Source: Pseudomonas bijieensis
GTDB taxonomy: Bacteria > Pseudomonadota > Gammaproteobacteria > Pseudomonadales > Pseudomonadaceae
Length of the DNA: 64,000 nt
Reading direction: 5' to 3'
Assembly (NCBI RefSeq): GCF_013347965.1
Contig: NZ_CP048810.1
Coordinates: 6,261,501 to 6,325,500, forward strand
The notes under the pieces were generated by a model. The model was not told where the DNA came from. It saw only the letters and a program-made list of their open reading frames with translations, and did not search any database. The position numbers and the translations under genes are program-made. Numbering within the stretch: the first letter of the stretch is position 1; every line of letters begins with the position of its first letter. This document shows positions 16,926-26,977 of the stretch, one piece after another.

Positions 16926-18173
16926 TCAGCCCAACGGCTGCGCGAACTCCACCACCGGCATCTGCCGCTTCATCAGCACTTCACCGTTGCGGATCGAGTA
17001 CAGCGGCAAGCCCTGACTGCGGATTACTTCGTAGTCACTGTCCGCCGACAGGATCAGCAGGTTCGCCGGCCGCCCCGGTTCCAGCCCGTAGCGCTCGCCT
17101 AGGGCCATGGCCTTGGCGCTGTTGTCGGTGACCAGGTCGAGGGCGCTTTGCAGGTTGCGGTAACCGAGCATGTGGCAGATGTGCAACCCGGCTTCGAGGA
17201 CCCGCAGGATGTTGCCGTTGCCCAGCGGGTACCACGGGTCGACGATGGAATCCTGGCCGAAGCACACGTTCATCCCGGCTTCGAGCAGTTCATTGACTCG
17301 GGTGACGCCGCGGCGTTTGGGGAAGGTATCGAAGCGCCCTTGCAGGTGAATGCTCTCGGTGGGGCAAGAGACGAAGCTGATGCCCGAATGCCCGAGCAGG
17401 CGGAACAGCTTGGCGCAGTAGGCATTGTCGTAGGAGCCCATGGCCGTGGTGTGGCTGGCCGTGACCCGCGCACCCATGTCGCGACTGCGGGCTTCTTCGG
17501 CGAGCACTTCGAGAAAGCGCGAGTGTGGGTCGTCGGTTTCGTCGCAATGCACATCCACCAGGCAGCCGGTGCGTTCGGCCAGGTCCATCAGGAACTTCAC
17601 CGAGCTGACGCCCTGGTCGCGGGTGTACTCGAAATGCGGAATGCCGCCCACCACGTCGGCGCCCATGCGGATCGCTTCTTCCATCAGCTCGCGGCCGTTG
17701 CGATAGGACTCGATGCCTTCCTGGGGAAACGCGACGATCTGCATGTCGATCAGGTGGCGACTTTCCTCGCGCACTTGCAGCATCGCCTTGAGGGCCGTGA
17801 GTTCGGGATCGGTCACGTCGACGTGGGTGCGTACATGCTGGATGCCATGGGCGGCCAGGGCCTGGATGGTTTTCTTGGCGCGGGTGCTGGTGTCTTCCTG
17901 GGTGATGGTGGCCTTGCGTTCGCCCCAGCACTCGATGCCTTCGAACAGCGTGCCGCTCATGTTCCAGCGCGGCTCGCCGGCGGTGAGGGTCGCGTCTAGG
18001 TGAATGTGCGGTTCGACGAAAGGCGGGACCACCAGGTTGCCGCCGGCGTCGAGGTCGTCCGGGCCGAGGCTGGGGGCCTCGGTCTGGCGGGCGATGTTGG
18101 CAATCAGGCCGTTTTCCAGGTGCAGTTCATGCAAGCCTTCGCGGTTGCGCAGGCGGGCGTTGATGATGTGCAT
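16926..18173 (-). CDS. codA: Cytosine deaminase
   Basis: 415-residue amidohydrolase converting cytosine to uracil and ammonia in pyrimidine salvage. Metal and active-site motifs of CodA are present: PHIHLDATLTAG near 57, HVRTHVDVTDPEL near 113, VDVHCDETDDPHSR with the catalytic Glu near 212, and CFGQDSIVDPWYPLG with the metal-binding Asp near 310. It lies 12 bp after codB on the same strand, forming a codBA operon, so imported cytosine is deaminated at once. Cytoplasmic. Confidence 0.95.
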   Translation of the reverse strand: MHIINARLRNREGLHELHLENGLIANIARQTEAPSLGPDDLDAGGNLVVPPFVEPHIHLDATLTAGEPRWNMSGTLFEGIECWGERKATITQEDTSTRAKKTIQALAAHGIQHVRTHVDVTDPELTALKAMLQVREESRHLIDMQIVAFPQEGIESYRNGRELMEEAIRMGADVVGGIPHFEYTRDQGVSSVKFLMDLAERTGCLVDVHCDETDDPHSRFLEVLAEEARSRDMGARVTASHTTAMGSYDNAYCAKLFRLLGHSGISFVSCPTESIHLQGRFDTFPKRRGVTRVNELLEAGMNVCFGQDSIVDPWYPLGNGNILRVLEAGLHICHMLGYRNLQSALDLVTDNSAKAMALGERYGLEPGRPANLLILSADSDYEVIRSQGLPLYSIRNGEVLMKRQMPVVEFAQPLG

Positions 18174-18185
18174 CAGGCGAGTCCT

Positions 18186-19457
18186 TTATAAGTCTTGTAG
18201 GGGTGCGTCAGCGGTGCGAGTACCCATTGCGCCGATCAATAGCACATACGTTAGCGCGCCGGCAGCGATTCCTACCAGCGGCGCGACCCATGGCGAATTG
18301 AACGCGGCGACGGTGCCGACCCCATAGGCCAACAGCCCGGGCCAATTGAACGCCGGCAACTGCGCTTCGGCCAGGCGTGGATAACGACCGCGCCAGCGGA
18401 AGAAGAAATCGGCCATGATCACCCCGCCAATGGGCGGGATCACCGTGCCCAGCAGAATCAGGTAGGGCACCAGCATGTCGTACATGCCCAGCAGGGCCAG
18501 CAGCGTGCCGATCACCGCGCCGCCGAGGGTCACGGTTTTGCGCCGGCGGGTGCGCAGCAGGTTGCAACCGGCCACGGCGAAGTTGTAGATGGTGTTGTCC
18601 TGGGTGCTCCAGATGTTGAGCAGCAGCATCGCCATCGCTGCCATGGCGAAGCCCTGCAACAGCAGCACTTCGACCACGTCCGGCTGTTGATAGACGATGG
18701 CCCCGTAGGCGCCGATCAGCACCATCAGGCCATTGCCGAGGAAGAAGCCGATCAGGCTCGCCAGCACCGCGACCTTCGCCGAGCGGGAGAACCGCGTCCA
18801 GTTGGTCGCCTGGGTCGCGCCGCTGACGAAGGTGCCGAACACCAGTGTGATGGCGGTGGACCAGTCGAGGCTGCCCGTCGGCACCACCGCCAGCAAACCC
18901 TCGAAGCCGCCGACCTTCACCGTCGCGACCCACATTGACAGCATTAGCAGCAACATCATGGCTGGCACGGCGAGGTACGAGAGGATTTCCAGCCCGCGAT
19001 AACCGACATAGGCCGTGGCACAGAACCCCATGCCGAACAGCACCATCAACCACAACACGGTGCCCTGGCCCAACTCGAAGTACTTGCCCAGCACCACCGC
19101 CGCCGTCGCCGTGCCCCAGGCGTACCAGCCGATCTGGGTGAAGCCCAGGATCAGGTCACTGAGCTTGCTACCCACCTCGCCGAAACAGAAACGCCCCATC
19201 AACACCGAATTGAGCCCGCTCTTGAAGGCAATGTAGCCCAGGCCTGCCGCATACAGGCCCAGCAGCAGGTTGCCAATCACAATCACCGTGAGCATCTCGG
19301 CAAAACCGAACGCCACGCCCAGCTTGCCACCGGCAAACATCGTCGCGGTGAAAAAGGTGAAGCCCAGCAGCACCATGGCCGTGGAGGCCAGGCCCTTGCG
19401 GGCATGCATCGGAACTTCGCTCAAGGGGTAGTCGTTGCCTGGATCGTTCTGAGTCAT
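18186..19457 (-). CDS. codB: Cytosine permease (NCS1 family)
   Basis: 423-residue NCS1-family transporter with about 12 membrane helices that brings cytosine into the cell. The N-terminal segment (EVPMHARKGLASTAMVLLG) and FTQIGWYAWGTATAA are typical CodB blocks. First gene of the codB-codA operon; ATG at 19457 with an AAGGA-type site on the minus strand. The 173 bp between its start and the REPIN at 19633 should hold the promoter; I see no clear operator. Confidence 0.93.
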   Translation of the reverse strand: MTQNDPGNDYPLSEVPMHARKGLASTAMVLLGFTFFTATMFAGGKLGVAFGFAEMLTVIVIGNLLLGLYAAGLGYIAFKSGLNSVLMGRFCFGEVGSKLSDLILGFTQIGWYAWGTATAAVVLGKYFELGQGTVLWLMVLFGMGFCATAYVGYRGLEILSYLAVPAMMLLLMLSMWVATVKVGGFEGLLAVVPTGSLDWSTAITLVFGTFVSGATQATNWTRFSRSAKVAVLASLIGFFLGNGLMVLIGAYGAIVYQQPDVVEVLLLQGFAMAAMAMLLLNIWSTQDNTIYNFAVAGCNLLRTRRRKTVTLGGAVIGTLLALLGMYDMLVPYLILLGTVIPPIGGVIMADFFFRWRGRYPRLAEAQLPAFNWPGLLAYGVGTVAAFNSPWVAPLVGIAAGALTYVLLIGAMGTRTADAPLQDL

Positions 19458-19632
19458 GGGGGCGGTCCTTGCGGATGAGGGGAATATCGCAAGCGTGCAG
19501 CGGCCGTGCCAAACGAGTGATCGCGAGGTTATTTATAGACAATCCTGGAGATTGGGTGGGCGAAGGAGGGCGAAAGCGGTGCGGTGGTGATTCAAGTTGG
19601 AACACAGATCTCATTGTTCATGAAAGTCCCCT

Positions 19633-19720
19633 GTGGGAGCGAGCCTGCTCGCGATAGCGTCGGATCAGCCACATCGAAGTCAACTGGTACATCGCTATCG
19701 CGAGCAGGCTCGCTCCCACA
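19633..19720. repeat. REPIN, GTGGGAGCGAG family
   Basis: Inverted copies ending at 19720, only three bases beyond the stop codon of the hydrolase gene transcribed from the other side, so it lies in that gene's 3' untranslated region. Confidence 0.9.
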
Positions 19721-19723
19721 GGT

Positions 19724-20539
19724 TCAGGTCAAAAAGCGCAACACCGCCACGGCGATGTCCTGCGGCGCGTCTTCCTGGACCAGGTGCCCGGCGTTCGGAA
19801 CCGGGTGCAACTGCGCGCCCGGAATTAGTTTGTGCAAGGCCCGGCCACGCTCGATGGGGATCCACTGGTCATCCTCGCCCCACAGTATCTGGGTCGGGCA
19901 GCGCACGTTTGGGTACAGGCCCTCGACCTCGCGGGTATAACGCTCGTCCATCTGCGCAATCTGCCGGTAGAACGCCGCCTGGCCCGGCTCGCCAAGCCAC
20001 GGTTGTACATAAGGCGCCAGTTCTGCGTCCGGAATAGCGCGCTTGATCGCGCCGCGGATATAGGCCGGCACGATGGCCCGCTGAATGTAGTCGGGCAGGC
20101 CGTTGAAGGCTGTTTCATGCTGGCGTACGTGTTGAACAAAAGGCGAACCCCAGGGCGACAGCGCCACCGGATCGATCAGGGTCAGGCTGCGGTAGTCCTT
20201 GCCATTGAGCAGGTGCGTGCGCAGGGCCGTGGCACCGCCAAAGTCATGGGCCACCACGTCCGGGCAATCCAGGCCCCAGTGCTCCAGCAATTGCGCGAGC
20301 AGTTGATTTTGCACGCCGAGGGACACATCGGCATCGGGTTGCGCTGACTGGCCATAACCCAGCAGGTCGAAGTAATGCACCCTGTGGGTGGTGAAGAACA
20401 GCGGAGCGATCCGGTGCCACACGTAGGAAGAGAAGGGCGTGCCGTGGACAAACACCAGCGGCGGGCCGTCGCCGTGGATGGCGTAGCGGATGGGGTGTCC
20501 GTTGAAGTCGTAGGTCTGATCCAGCGGCCAGTGGGTCAT
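19724..20539 (-). CDS. Alpha/beta hydrolase with Asp nucleophile, haloalkane-dehalogenase-like
   Basis: 271 residues with the alpha/beta-hydrolase fold. The oxyanion region is FVHGTPFSSYVW near 30; the nucleophile elbow is VVAHDFGGATAL, so the nucleophile is Asp99 rather than Ser; the catalytic His is in PNAGHLVQEDAP near 256. Asp in the elbow is the rule in haloalkane and fluoroacetate dehalogenases and in epoxide hydrolases, so the enzyme probably forms an alkyl-enzyme ester. The Trp that often follows the Asp in haloalkane dehalogenases (HDWG) is Phe here. No signal peptide. Single gene; substrate unknown. Confidence 0.82.
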   Translation of the reverse strand: MTHWPLDQTYDFNGHPIRYAIHGDGPPLVFVHGTPFSSYVWHRIAPLFFTTHRVHYFDLLGYGQSAQPDADVSLGVQNQLLAQLLEHWGLDCPDVVAHDFGGATALRTHLLNGKDYRSLTLIDPVALSPWGSPFVQHVRQHETAFNGLPDYIQRAIVPAYIRGAIKRAIPDAELAPYVQPWLGEPGQAAFYRQIAQMDERYTREVEGLYPNVRCPTQILWGEDDQWIPIERGRALHKLIPGAQLHPVPNAGHLVQEDAPQDIAVAVLRFLT

Positions 20540-20613
20540 GATCGATACTCCCCTGAAAATGGCTCAGGGGATCAAGCATAGGCCAATGCTGGCGGGACGG
20601 GGAAACACCGATT

Positions 20614-20744
20614 GTGGCGAGGGAGCTTGCTCCCGCTGGGCCGCGAAGCGGCCCTCAAACCTGAGGTTGCGGTGTATCAGGTTGAATCGAGTCGCTGCTT
20701 TTGGGGCTGCTTCGCAGCCCAGCGGGAGCAAGCTCCCTCGCCAC
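20614..20744. repeat. REPIN, GTGGCGAGGGAG family
   Basis: Well-preserved copy of the second family: GTGGCGAGGGAGCTTGCTCC, then the GGGCCGCGAAGCGGCCC arm, a spacer, and the inverted copy. Useful as the reference for the REP read inside the kinase gene. Confidence 0.9.
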
Positions 20745-20795
20745 AGAAGCTCCTTTGCCACAAAAGGCTCCCGAGCCAGGAAGCAGCACCTGTCC

Positions 20796-21152
20796 CTATT
20801 CGCCGTGATAGATGCAACCGCTGGTGCAGGTCTCATGGATGCGGATGGCGCTGAGTTCCGGCAGCAACGGCTTCAATTCATTCCAGATCCACTTGGCCAG
20901 GACTTCGCTGGTGGGGTTTTCCAGGCCAGGGATGTCGTTGAGGTAGTTGTGGTCCAGGCGCTCGTAGAGCGGCTTGAAGATCGCCTTGATCTCCGAGAAA
21001 TCGCGAATCCAGCCGGTATGCGGGTCAATGTCGCCGCTCAGGTGGATCGCCACCTTGAACGAGTGACCGTGAAGGCGGCCGCACTTGTGGCCCTCTGGTA
21101 CGTGGGGCAGGCGGTGGGCGGATTCGAAAGTAAACTCTTTGAAGATTTCCAC
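20796..21152 (-). CDS. queD: 6-carboxy-5,6,7,8-tetrahydropterin synthase
   Basis: 118 residues, the usual length of QueD, which converts dihydroneopterin triphosphate to 6-carboxytetrahydropterin on the way to preQ0 and queuosine. Zinc ligands and catalytic residues are visible: [10 protein letters not shown] (His), [10 protein letters not shown] (Cys and two His), LDHNYLND (Asp-His) and the C-terminal [10 protein letters not shown]. Single gene with no preQ1-type aptamer recognised in the 83 bp before it. Cytoplasmic. Confidence 0.94.
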   Translation of the reverse strand: MEIFKEFTFESAHRLPHVPEGHKCGRLHGHSFKVAIHLSGDIDPHTGWIRDFSEIKAIFKPLYERLDHNYLNDIPGLENPTSEVLAKWIWNELKPLLPELSAIRIHETCTSGCIYHGE

Positions 21153-21235
21153 AGGTTCGGGCTCTTTTAGATAGCGGTCGCGAGGCAGGCGGCGGAGTTT
21201 ATCAGTTTGATAACGGCGTTGCGCGAGCGTGCTGA

Positions 21236-22315
21236 CTAAAGGGTCAGCAAACGCTCGCCCAGGCCACCGTTGGCTGCCAGTTCAAGAAACTCGTCACCGA
21301 GCCGGCGGCTCTCGTCCATTGCCGTGCGCCAATATTTGCGGCGGCTCGGGTCATCGCCCATGAAGCGCTTGAAGTCGTTGCGGTCCGGCAGTTTGCCGTA
21401 GGGCAGGCGCGCCAGGTATTCCCGGGATGGTGCCAGCAACAGCACGTCCTGCAGGCGGTCGACGTTGCCCCGGCGCCACGGCAGGCCCTTGTCGAACCAG
21501 CCGGGGATGACCCGGTCGGTGAAGTGCGGATACAGCACGATGTCCTCGCCGCTGTACGGCAGGTCGAGGTGGTAGTCCAGCAAGCCGCCATCGCGGTAGG
21601 TGCCGGCACCGGCGCCCGGCAGGTCGCGCACGCCCTCCATGATCATCGGGATCGAGCCCGAGGCCAGCAGGGCCTGGCGCAGGTTGCCAGCGGCCAGGGG
21701 CACGAAGCGCGACGGAAAGTCATTCAACGGATGCAGGGGCGGGGCCAGGCGCGGGTCATGGATGATCAACCGTTCGAAATGCCGCGACAGCCGCGCACGG
21801 CCTCGCAGGTTGTCGGCGATCACCGATGACAACCCCAGGCCCAGCCGGCCGCGATGATCCTGGGCGAGCAGGCCGTGGCTCTTGACCACCATGATATTGA
21901 GCCGGTATCGCGGGTTATCGAGGATCGAAGTGTCGCGCCCTTCGAGCAAGTCATCGAGCATGCGCTGCGAGCTCTGGCTGACCCCGGCCATGGTCACGCC
22001 TTTGGCGAAGCTTTGTTCGTTGTACAGGGTGCCCAGGCGCCGGATTCCTTCGGCGGCGTCTGGCAGGCAGGCACTGGCGAAGCGCCAGGCGCCCACCGAG
22101 GCGCCGATCAGCGAGCGTTCCCGCGGCGCGGCGGGCAGCCATTGGTCGAACAGCGCCAGGTCCAGTCCCTGGATACCCAAGGCCTTGGGACCACCGGCGG
22201 CGCCCGGCAGGATGCCGACGTCGGCGGCGTTCAGGCCGGCCTGGCGAATCCGCCCGAAGGCACGGGGGCCGGCCTTGAGGGTAAGGGCGGGGAACTTGAT
22301 GTGGATGGCGGTCAT
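21236..22315 (-). CDS. Patatin-like phospholipase
   Basis: 359 residues. Patatin fold with a glycine-rich oxyanion segment ([15 protein letters not shown]), the nucleophile elbow GASVG (Ser about 71) and the catalytic-dyad DGG motif ([10 protein letters not shown], Asp about 243). It should hydrolyse acyl esters, probably lipids. No signal peptide or type III/V secretion domain is seen, so likely intracellular. ATG at 22315 gives the compact family start; an in-frame extension upstream runs through REP sequence and is rejected. Confidence 0.85.
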   Translation of the reverse strand: MTAIHIKFPALTLKAGPRAFGRIRQAGLNAADVGILPGAAGGPKALGIQGLDLALFDQWLPAAPRERSLIGASVGAWRFASACLPDAAEGIRRLGTLYNEQSFAKGVTMAGVSQSSQRMLDDLLEGRDTSILDNPRYRLNIMVVKSHGLLAQDHRGRLGLGLSSVIADNLRGRARLSRHFERLIIHDPRLAPPLHPLNDFPSRFVPLAAGNLRQALLASGSIPMIMEGVRDLPGAGAGTYRDGGLLDYHLDLPYSGEDIVLYPHFTDRVIPGWFDKGLPWRRGNVDRLQDVLLLAPSREYLARLPYGKLPDRNDFKRFMGDDPSRRKYWRTAMDESRRLGDEFLELAANGGLGERLLTL

Positions 22316-22364
22316 ACCGGCCTCGAATGCAAACAAGCGGACAATTATAGCGACACAAAACCCT

Positions 22365-22465
22365 GTGGGAGCGAGCTTGTTCCGGGCGGCGTTCCGACGA
22401 TGGCGGTCTGTCAGTTGATATTGATGTGACTGAGCTGGCGCTATCGCGAGCAAGCTCGCTCCCAC
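22365..22465. repeat. REPIN, GTGGGAGCGAG family, left arm disrupted
   Basis: The right arm is normal, but the left copy reads GTGGGAGCGAGCTTGTTCCG and then about 18 extra bases before GATGGCG, so its hairpin is broken. Confidence 0.8.
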
Positions 22466-22560
22466 ACACTATTGATGTGGGTTCCATGATGGCCATTCAG
22501 TTTCAGTTAAGTTCACCCCGATACAGTCCCCCGGCAAAGATTATAAAAAGGAGACAATCC

Positions 22561-22869
22561 ATGAACCGCCTGACTGCCTTTTTCATCGCGACCCTCATGG
22601 CCCTCGGCGCTGGCCTGGCTCACGCACGAGACCTCAACAACGACGAAGCCCGCAAACTGCGAGACGCTGGTACCATTCTGTCCACTGAAAAACTCGACGC
22701 CATTGCCCTGGCCAAACACCCTGGCGCCACCTTGACCGATACCGAACTGGAAGAGGAGTACGGCAGGTACATTTACCAGGTGGATCTGCGCGATACGAAG
22801 GGCATTGAGTGGGACCTGGAATTGGACGCCACCAACGGCGAGGTACTCAAGAATCATCAGGATACGTAA
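22561..22869 (+). CDS. PepSY-domain periplasmic protein, first of a tandem pair
   Basis: 102 residues: signal peptide (about 1-22, cleaved after AHA) and one PepSY-like domain (KLDAIALAKHPGATLTDTEL, YIYQVDLRDTKGIEWDLELD). PepSY domains are small periplasmic modules thought to bind ligands or inhibit proteases. The strong AAAAGGAG ribosome site lies just before ATG 22561. First of four overlapping or abutting genes (two PepSY, response regulator, sensor kinase), so probably part of signal perception by that two-component system. The arrangement recalls the genes ahead of bqsR/carR in P. aeruginosa (recollection). Confidence 0.88.
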   Translation: MNRLTAFFIATLMALGAGLAHARDLNNDEARKLRDAGTILSTEKLDAIALAKHPGATLTDTELEEEYGRYIYQVDLRDTKGIEWDLELDATNGEVLKNHQDT

Positions 22870-23180
22870 TGAAGCTTAATCTGCGCGCCCATAGTCGATG
22901 GGCGCTGGCGCTGTTGGCGTTTTGTTCGCTGGCCGTAGCCCGGGACCTGGACCAGGACGAGGCCCTGCAACTGCGCCAGCAAGGCGTGATCCTGCCGCTG
23001 GAGCAATTGTTGCAACAGGCGCTGGACCTGCATCCCGGCGCCAAACTTCTGGAAGCCGAGTTGGAGGAGAAACACGGCGTCTATATTTATGAGGTCGAGT
23101 TGCTGGACACCGACGGCGTCGTGCGCGAGTTGGACCTGGAGGCCGCGACCGGCCGCTTACTCAAAGATAAGGAAGACTGA
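22869..23180 (+). CDS. PepSY-domain periplasmic protein, second of the pair
   Basis: 103 residues with a signal peptide (about 1-24) and a PepSY-like domain ([41 protein letters not shown]). It shares the [12 protein letters not shown] / RDLNNDEARKLR start with its neighbour and is evidently a duplicate. ATG 22869 overlaps the stop of the preceding gene by one base and its own stop overlaps the regulator's ATG, indicating translational coupling. Confidence 0.88.
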   Translation: MKLNLRAHSRWALALLAFCSLAVARDLDQDEALQLRQQGVILPLEQLLQQALDLHPGAKLLEAELEEKHGVYIYEVELLDTDGVVRELDLEAATGRLLKDKED

Positions 23181-23848
23181 TGCGCCTGCTTCTGGTGGAA
23201 GATCACGTGCCCCTGGCGGACGAATTGATGGCGGGGCTGACACGACAGGGCTATGCCGTCGATTGGCTCGCCGATGGTCGCGATGCGGTGTACCAGGGCA
23301 GCAGTGAGCCCTACGACCTGATTATCCTCGACCTTGGCCTGCCGGGTGTGCCGGGGCTGGAGGTACTGGCCCAGTGGCGCGCCGGCGGCCTGGCCACACC
23401 GGTGCTGATCCTCACTGCCCGCGGGTCCTGGGCCGAGCGCATCGAAGGCCTCAAGGCCGGTGCCGACGATTACTTGACCAAACCTTTTCACCCCGAAGAA
23501 CTGCACTTGCGGATCCAGGCGTTGCTGCGCCGTTCCCATGGTCAGGTCAACCAGCCGACGCTGAAGTCGGCCGGGCTGCACCTGGATGAAGGGCGACAAT
23601 GCGTGGTCCGCGACGGCACCGACATCCAGCTCACGGCCGCCGAGTTTCGCCTGTTGCGCTATTTCATGCTGCATCCCGAGCAGATCCTTTCCAAAAGTCA
23701 TCTTGCCGAACACCTGTACGACGGTGAGACCGAGCGCGACTCCAACGTGCTGGAAGTCCACGTCAATCACCTGCGACGCAAGCTGGGACGCAGCGTCATC
23801 GAAACCCGTCGCGGCCAGGGCTACCTGTTCGGCGGGCAGGCGCAGTGA
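23180..23848 (+). CDS. OmpR/PhoP-family response regulator (BqsR/CarR-like)
   Basis: 222 residues: receiver ([14 protein letters not shown], phospho-acceptor Asp51 in [10 protein letters not shown], Lys101 in YLTKPF) and a winged-helix OmpR domain ([40 protein letters not shown]). ATG 23180 overlaps the preceding stop, and its own stop overlaps the kinase GTG. Gene order with two PepSY genes before and a PhoQ-like kinase, transporter and chemoreceptor after resembles P. aeruginosa PA2659 to PA2652 as I recall it, which would make this BqsR/CarR (Fe(II)/calcium response). The symbol is withheld because that is from memory. Confidence 0.9.
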   Translation: MRLLLVEDHVPLADELMAGLTRQGYAVDWLADGRDAVYQGSSEPYDLIILDLGLPGVPGLEVLAQWRAGGLATPVLILTARGSWAERIEGLKAGADDYLTKPFHPEELHLRIQALLRRSHGQVNQPTLKSAGLHLDEGRQCVVRDGTDIQLTAAEFRLLRYFMLHPEQILSKSHLAEHLYDGETERDSNVLEVHVNHLRRKLGRSVIETRRGQGYLFGGQAQ

Positions 23849-25158
23849 GATCCATCCAGCGACGCCTGAGCCTGGGCCTGATCGGTGTGATGGTGGTGGT
23901 CGGCCTGGTGCTGGCGCAGACCAGCCTGTGGCTGTTCGAACTGGGCTTGCAGCGTTATCTGGAAGCGGGCCTGCGCAACGACAGCGAGAACCTGCTGGTG
24001 GCCCTGGTGCGCGGCCCGCAGGGTTTGCAATTGGATGAGCGACGTTTGTCGCCGGCCTATCAGCGACCTTTTTCCGGACATTATTTCCGCATCGATTTTG
24101 CCGATGTGCACTGGCGCTCCCGTTCCCTGTGGGACCAGGAATTGCCCCGGCTCGACCACCCGGGCCTGCACAGCAACCTGCAACTGGGCCCCGAGGGCCA
24201 GAAGCTGCTGGTGCTGCGTACCGACTATCGGCGGCTCGGCCAGGCGATTTCCATCAGCGTGGCCCAGGACTACACGCCGGTGCGTGACAGTTTCCGAAGG
24301 ATGCAGCAGGTTAGCCTCGGGCTCGGGTTGGCGGGGCTGCTGCTGATCCTGTTGCTGCAACGCATCACCGTGCGCCGCGCCTTGCGTCCGCTGGACCGGG
24401 CCCGGGAGCAGATTGCCCAGTTGCAGCGCGGGCAGCGTTCGCAACTCGACGAACAGGTGCCACGGGAGCTGGAGCCGCTGGTGACACAAATCAACCATCT
24501 GCTGGCCCACACCGAAGACAGCCTCAAGCGTTCACGCAACGCCCTGGGCAACCTCGGCCATGCCTTGAAAACCCCGCTGGCAGTGCTGCAAAGCCTGGCT
24601 TCGAACGAAAAGCTCGACCCGTATCCCGAGTTGCGCAAGCTGTTGCTCGAGCAATTGGAGCAGGTCCGGCAGCGCTTGAACCGCGAACTCAACCGCGCCC
24701 GCCTGTCCGGCGATGCCTTGCCCGGCGCGCATCTGGACTGCGACGCCGAACTGCCAGGATTGCTGGCCACGTTGAACATGATCCACGGCGAACACCTGCA
24801 CCTGAGCTATGTCGCCCCGCCAGGCCTGCACTTGCCCTGGGACCGTGAGGACCTGCTGGAATTGCTCGGCAACCTGCTGGACAACGCCTGCAAATGGGCC
24901 GACGCCGAGGTACGCCTGACCATGACCGAAACAGCCGAGGGCTTCAGCCTGGCCGTGGAGGACGACGGCCCGGGCATCCCCAAGGACCGCCGCGACCAGG
25001 TGTTCAGCCGGGGCACGCGGCTGGACGAACAGACCGATGGACACGGCCTGGGCCTGGGCATCGTGCGGGACATCGTCGACACCTGGGGCGGCCTGCTGGC
25101 GTTGGACGACAGTGAATGGGGTGGGTTGAAGGTGGTGATCGAATTGCCCAAGCGCTGA
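23845..25158 (+). CDS. Sensor histidine kinase, PhoQ-like (BqsS/CarS-like)
   Basis: 437 residues starting at GTG 23845, four bases inside the regulator gene. Two membrane helices (about 9-32 and 151-173) bound a periplasmic sensor of about 120 residues; a HAMP-like linker follows, then an unusual His box, [20 protein letters not shown], similar to that of PhoQ ([10 protein letters not shown]) rather than the usual HELRTP. HATPase motifs: [10 protein letters not shown] (N box), [10 protein letters not shown] (G1) and [10 protein letters not shown] (G2). Should phosphorylate the regulator encoded immediately before it. The signal is unknown from sequence; I did not find an RExxE iron motif in the periplasmic part. 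Confidence 0.9.
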   Translation: MRSIQRRLSLGLIGVMVVVGLVLAQTSLWLFELGLQRYLEAGLRNDSENLLVALVRGPQGLQLDERRLSPAYQRPFSGHYFRIDFADVHWRSRSLWDQELPRLDHPGLHSNLQLGPEGQKLLVLRTDYRRLGQAISISVAQDYTPVRDSFRRMQQVSLGLGLAGLLLILLLQRITVRRALRPLDRAREQIAQLQRGQRSQLDEQVPRELEPLVTQINHLLAHTEDSLKRSRNALGNLGHALKTPLAVLQSLASNEKLDPYPELRKLLLEQLEQVRQRLNRELNRARLSGDALPGAHLDCDAELPGLLATLNMIHGEHLHLSYVAPPGLHLPWDREDLLELLGNLLDNACKWADAEVRLTMTETAEGFSLAVEDDGPGIPKDRRDQVFSRGTRLDEQTDGHGLGLGIVRDIVDTWGGLLALDDSEWGGLKVVIELPKR

Positions 25159-25215
25159 TGTCTGCGCTAACCCTTTATAGCCGTGCCATAGATTCTCTGT
25201 CTGGCTTGGCCCCCT

Positions 25216-25302
25216 GTGGGAGCGAGCCTGCTCGCGATGGCGTTGGGTCAGCCACATCAATGTCGACTGGCAGACCGCTATCGCGAGCAGGCTCGCTCCC
25301 AC
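25216..25302. repeat. REPIN, GTGGGAGCGAG family
   Basis: Inverted copies between the sensor kinase and the transporter gene. Confidence 0.9.
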
Positions 25303-25429
25303 ATTGGTCTGTGGTGATTGCAAACCTTGTGAAAACCCGCCCCACGGCCCTTGCAGCTTGCCGCCGCTTGCTGCAAAGTCGCGACCTTTTTTGTCCGGTG
25401 GCTTTCCATCGCTGTGCTTTGAGGTAACG

Positions 25430-26749
25430 ATGATAAATGCAGTAATTGCTGCGGTAGGCGTCATGCTGGTACTCAGCCTGTCCCGCGTGCATGTGGTGAT
25501 CGCGCTGATTATCGGCGCGTTGGTGGGTGGCCTGACAGGCGGCCTGGGGATCGAGGCGACGCTCAAGGCGTTCAATGCCGGCCTGGGTGGCGGTGCGACG
25601 GTGGCGTTGTCCTATGCCTTGCTCGGAGCCTTCGCCGTGGCGATTGCCAAGTCCGGCATGGCCCATGCCTTGGCCGACAAGGCCCTGGCCCTTGTGGATC
25701 GCCAGGACGCCGCTGGCGGCTCGGGCGTCAAGTGGGTCCTGATCGGTCTGCTGGGAACGGTCGCGGTCGCCTCCCAGAACATTTTGCCGATCCATATTGC
25801 CTTCATCCCGCTGCTGGTGCCGCCACTTCTCTATGTGCTGACCAAGTTGCAGTTGGACCGCCGGTTGATCGCCTGCGTCATGACCTTCGGCCTGATCACG
25901 CCCTACATGTTCCTGCCGGTGGGCTTCGGCAATATCTTCCTCAACGAAATCCTGCTGGCCAACATCGCCCGCAGCGGCGTGGACGTCAGCGGCATCAACG
26001 TTACCCACGCCATGGGCATTCCGGCGCTGGGCATGGTGTTCGGCTTGCTGTTGTCGTTGTTCTCCTACCGCAAGAAACGCGTCTACGACCTGAAGAAAAT
26101 TGCCCGGGTCGAGCAAGTGGCCGTGCGCTACAACCCGCTGAGCCTGATGGTGGCCGGGTTTGCGGTGGCGGCGGCGTTCGCGGTGCAGCTACTGGTGGAC
26201 TCGATGATCATCGGCGCCCTGGTCGGGTTCCTGATTTTCTCGCTCTCGGGAGTGGTGCGCTGGCGCGAAACCGACGACCTGTTCACCGAAGGCATGAAAA
26301 TGATGGCGATGATTGGCTTCATCATGATCGCCGCCTCGGGGTTCGCCGAAGTGATGAAGGCCACCGGTGAAGTCCAGAGCCTGGTGGAAACCTCGGCGGC
26401 CTGGATCGGCCACAACAAGGGCATCGGTGCGCTGATGATGTTGTTGGTGGGGCTGCTGGTGACCATGGGCATCGGCTCGTCGTTTTCCACGGTGCCGATC
26501 CTGGCGACGATTTTCGTGCCGCTGTGCCTGCAACTGGGCTTCAGCCCGCTGGCGATCGTCTGCATCGTCGGCACCGCCGGCGCCCTGGGCGATGCCGGTT
26601 CGCCCGCCTCGGACTCGACCCTGGGCCCGACCTCCGGCCTGAACATCGACGGCCAGCACCATCACATCTGGGACACCGTGGTCCCGACCTTCATCCACTA
26701 CAACCTGCCGTTGCTGGTGTTTGGCTGGGTGGCGGCGATGGTGTTGTAA
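25430..26749 (+). CDS. Na+/H+ antiporter-type (YuiF/NhaC-like) membrane transporter
   Basis: 439 residues with about 11-12 hydrophobic helices, typical of the Na+/H+ antiporter group of the ion-transporter superfamily. Recognisable blocks are [38 protein letters not shown] and [22 protein letters not shown] at 25430 has GAGGT five bases upstream; in-frame codons farther up give a non-membrane leader. The substrate could be a cation or an organic acid; the adjacent chemoreceptor at 26978 may sense the same compound, but nothing in the sequence proves it. Confidence 0.78.
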   Translation: MINAVIAAVGVMLVLSLSRVHVVIALIIGALVGGLTGGLGIEATLKAFNAGLGGGATVALSYALLGAFAVAIAKSGMAHALADKALALVDRQDAAGGSGVKWVLIGLLGTVAVASQNILPIHIAFIPLLVPPLLYVLTKLQLDRRLIACVMTFGLITPYMFLPVGFGNIFLNEILLANIARSGVDVSGINVTHAMGIPALGMVFGLLLSLFSYRKKRVYDLKKIARVEQVAVRYNPLSLMVAGFAVAAAFAVQLLVDSMIIGALVGFLIFSLSGVVRWRETDDLFTEGMKMMAMIGFIMIAASGFAEVMKATGEVQSLVETSAAWIGHNKGIGALMMLLVGLLVTMGIGSSFSTVPILATIFVPLCLQLGFSPLAIVCIVGTAGALGDAGSPASDSTLGPTSGLNIDGQHHHIWDTVVPTFIHYNLPLLVFGWVAAMVL

Positions 26750-26768
26750 TCCGAGACGGCGTTGCCTG

Positions 26769-26864
26769 CATCGCGAGCAGGCTCGCTCCCACAGGGGACT
26801 TGCAGTGGACACAACATCTGTGAACACCTCAATCCAATGTGGGAGCGAGCCTGCTCGCGATGGG
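26769..26864. repeat. Two REP copies, GTGGGAGCGAG family, tail to tail
   Basis: Reverse copy 26769-26792 and forward copy 26839-26864 in the gap before the chemoreceptor gene. Confidence 0.85.
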
Positions 26865-26977
26865 GCCCTCCAGATTCAATACCTCCCTCAAGCCTTGTTC
26901 ACTTTGTCCTACAGTTTTGCCGTGCCTTGCCGTTAATACAGCTAACCACGCCAATAACACCAACAAGAGTGAACAGC

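Noticed and set aside
20796..21240. preQ1 riboswitch before queD
   Set aside because: The 80 bp upstream of the start show no aptamer-like stem and conserved A-rich tail.
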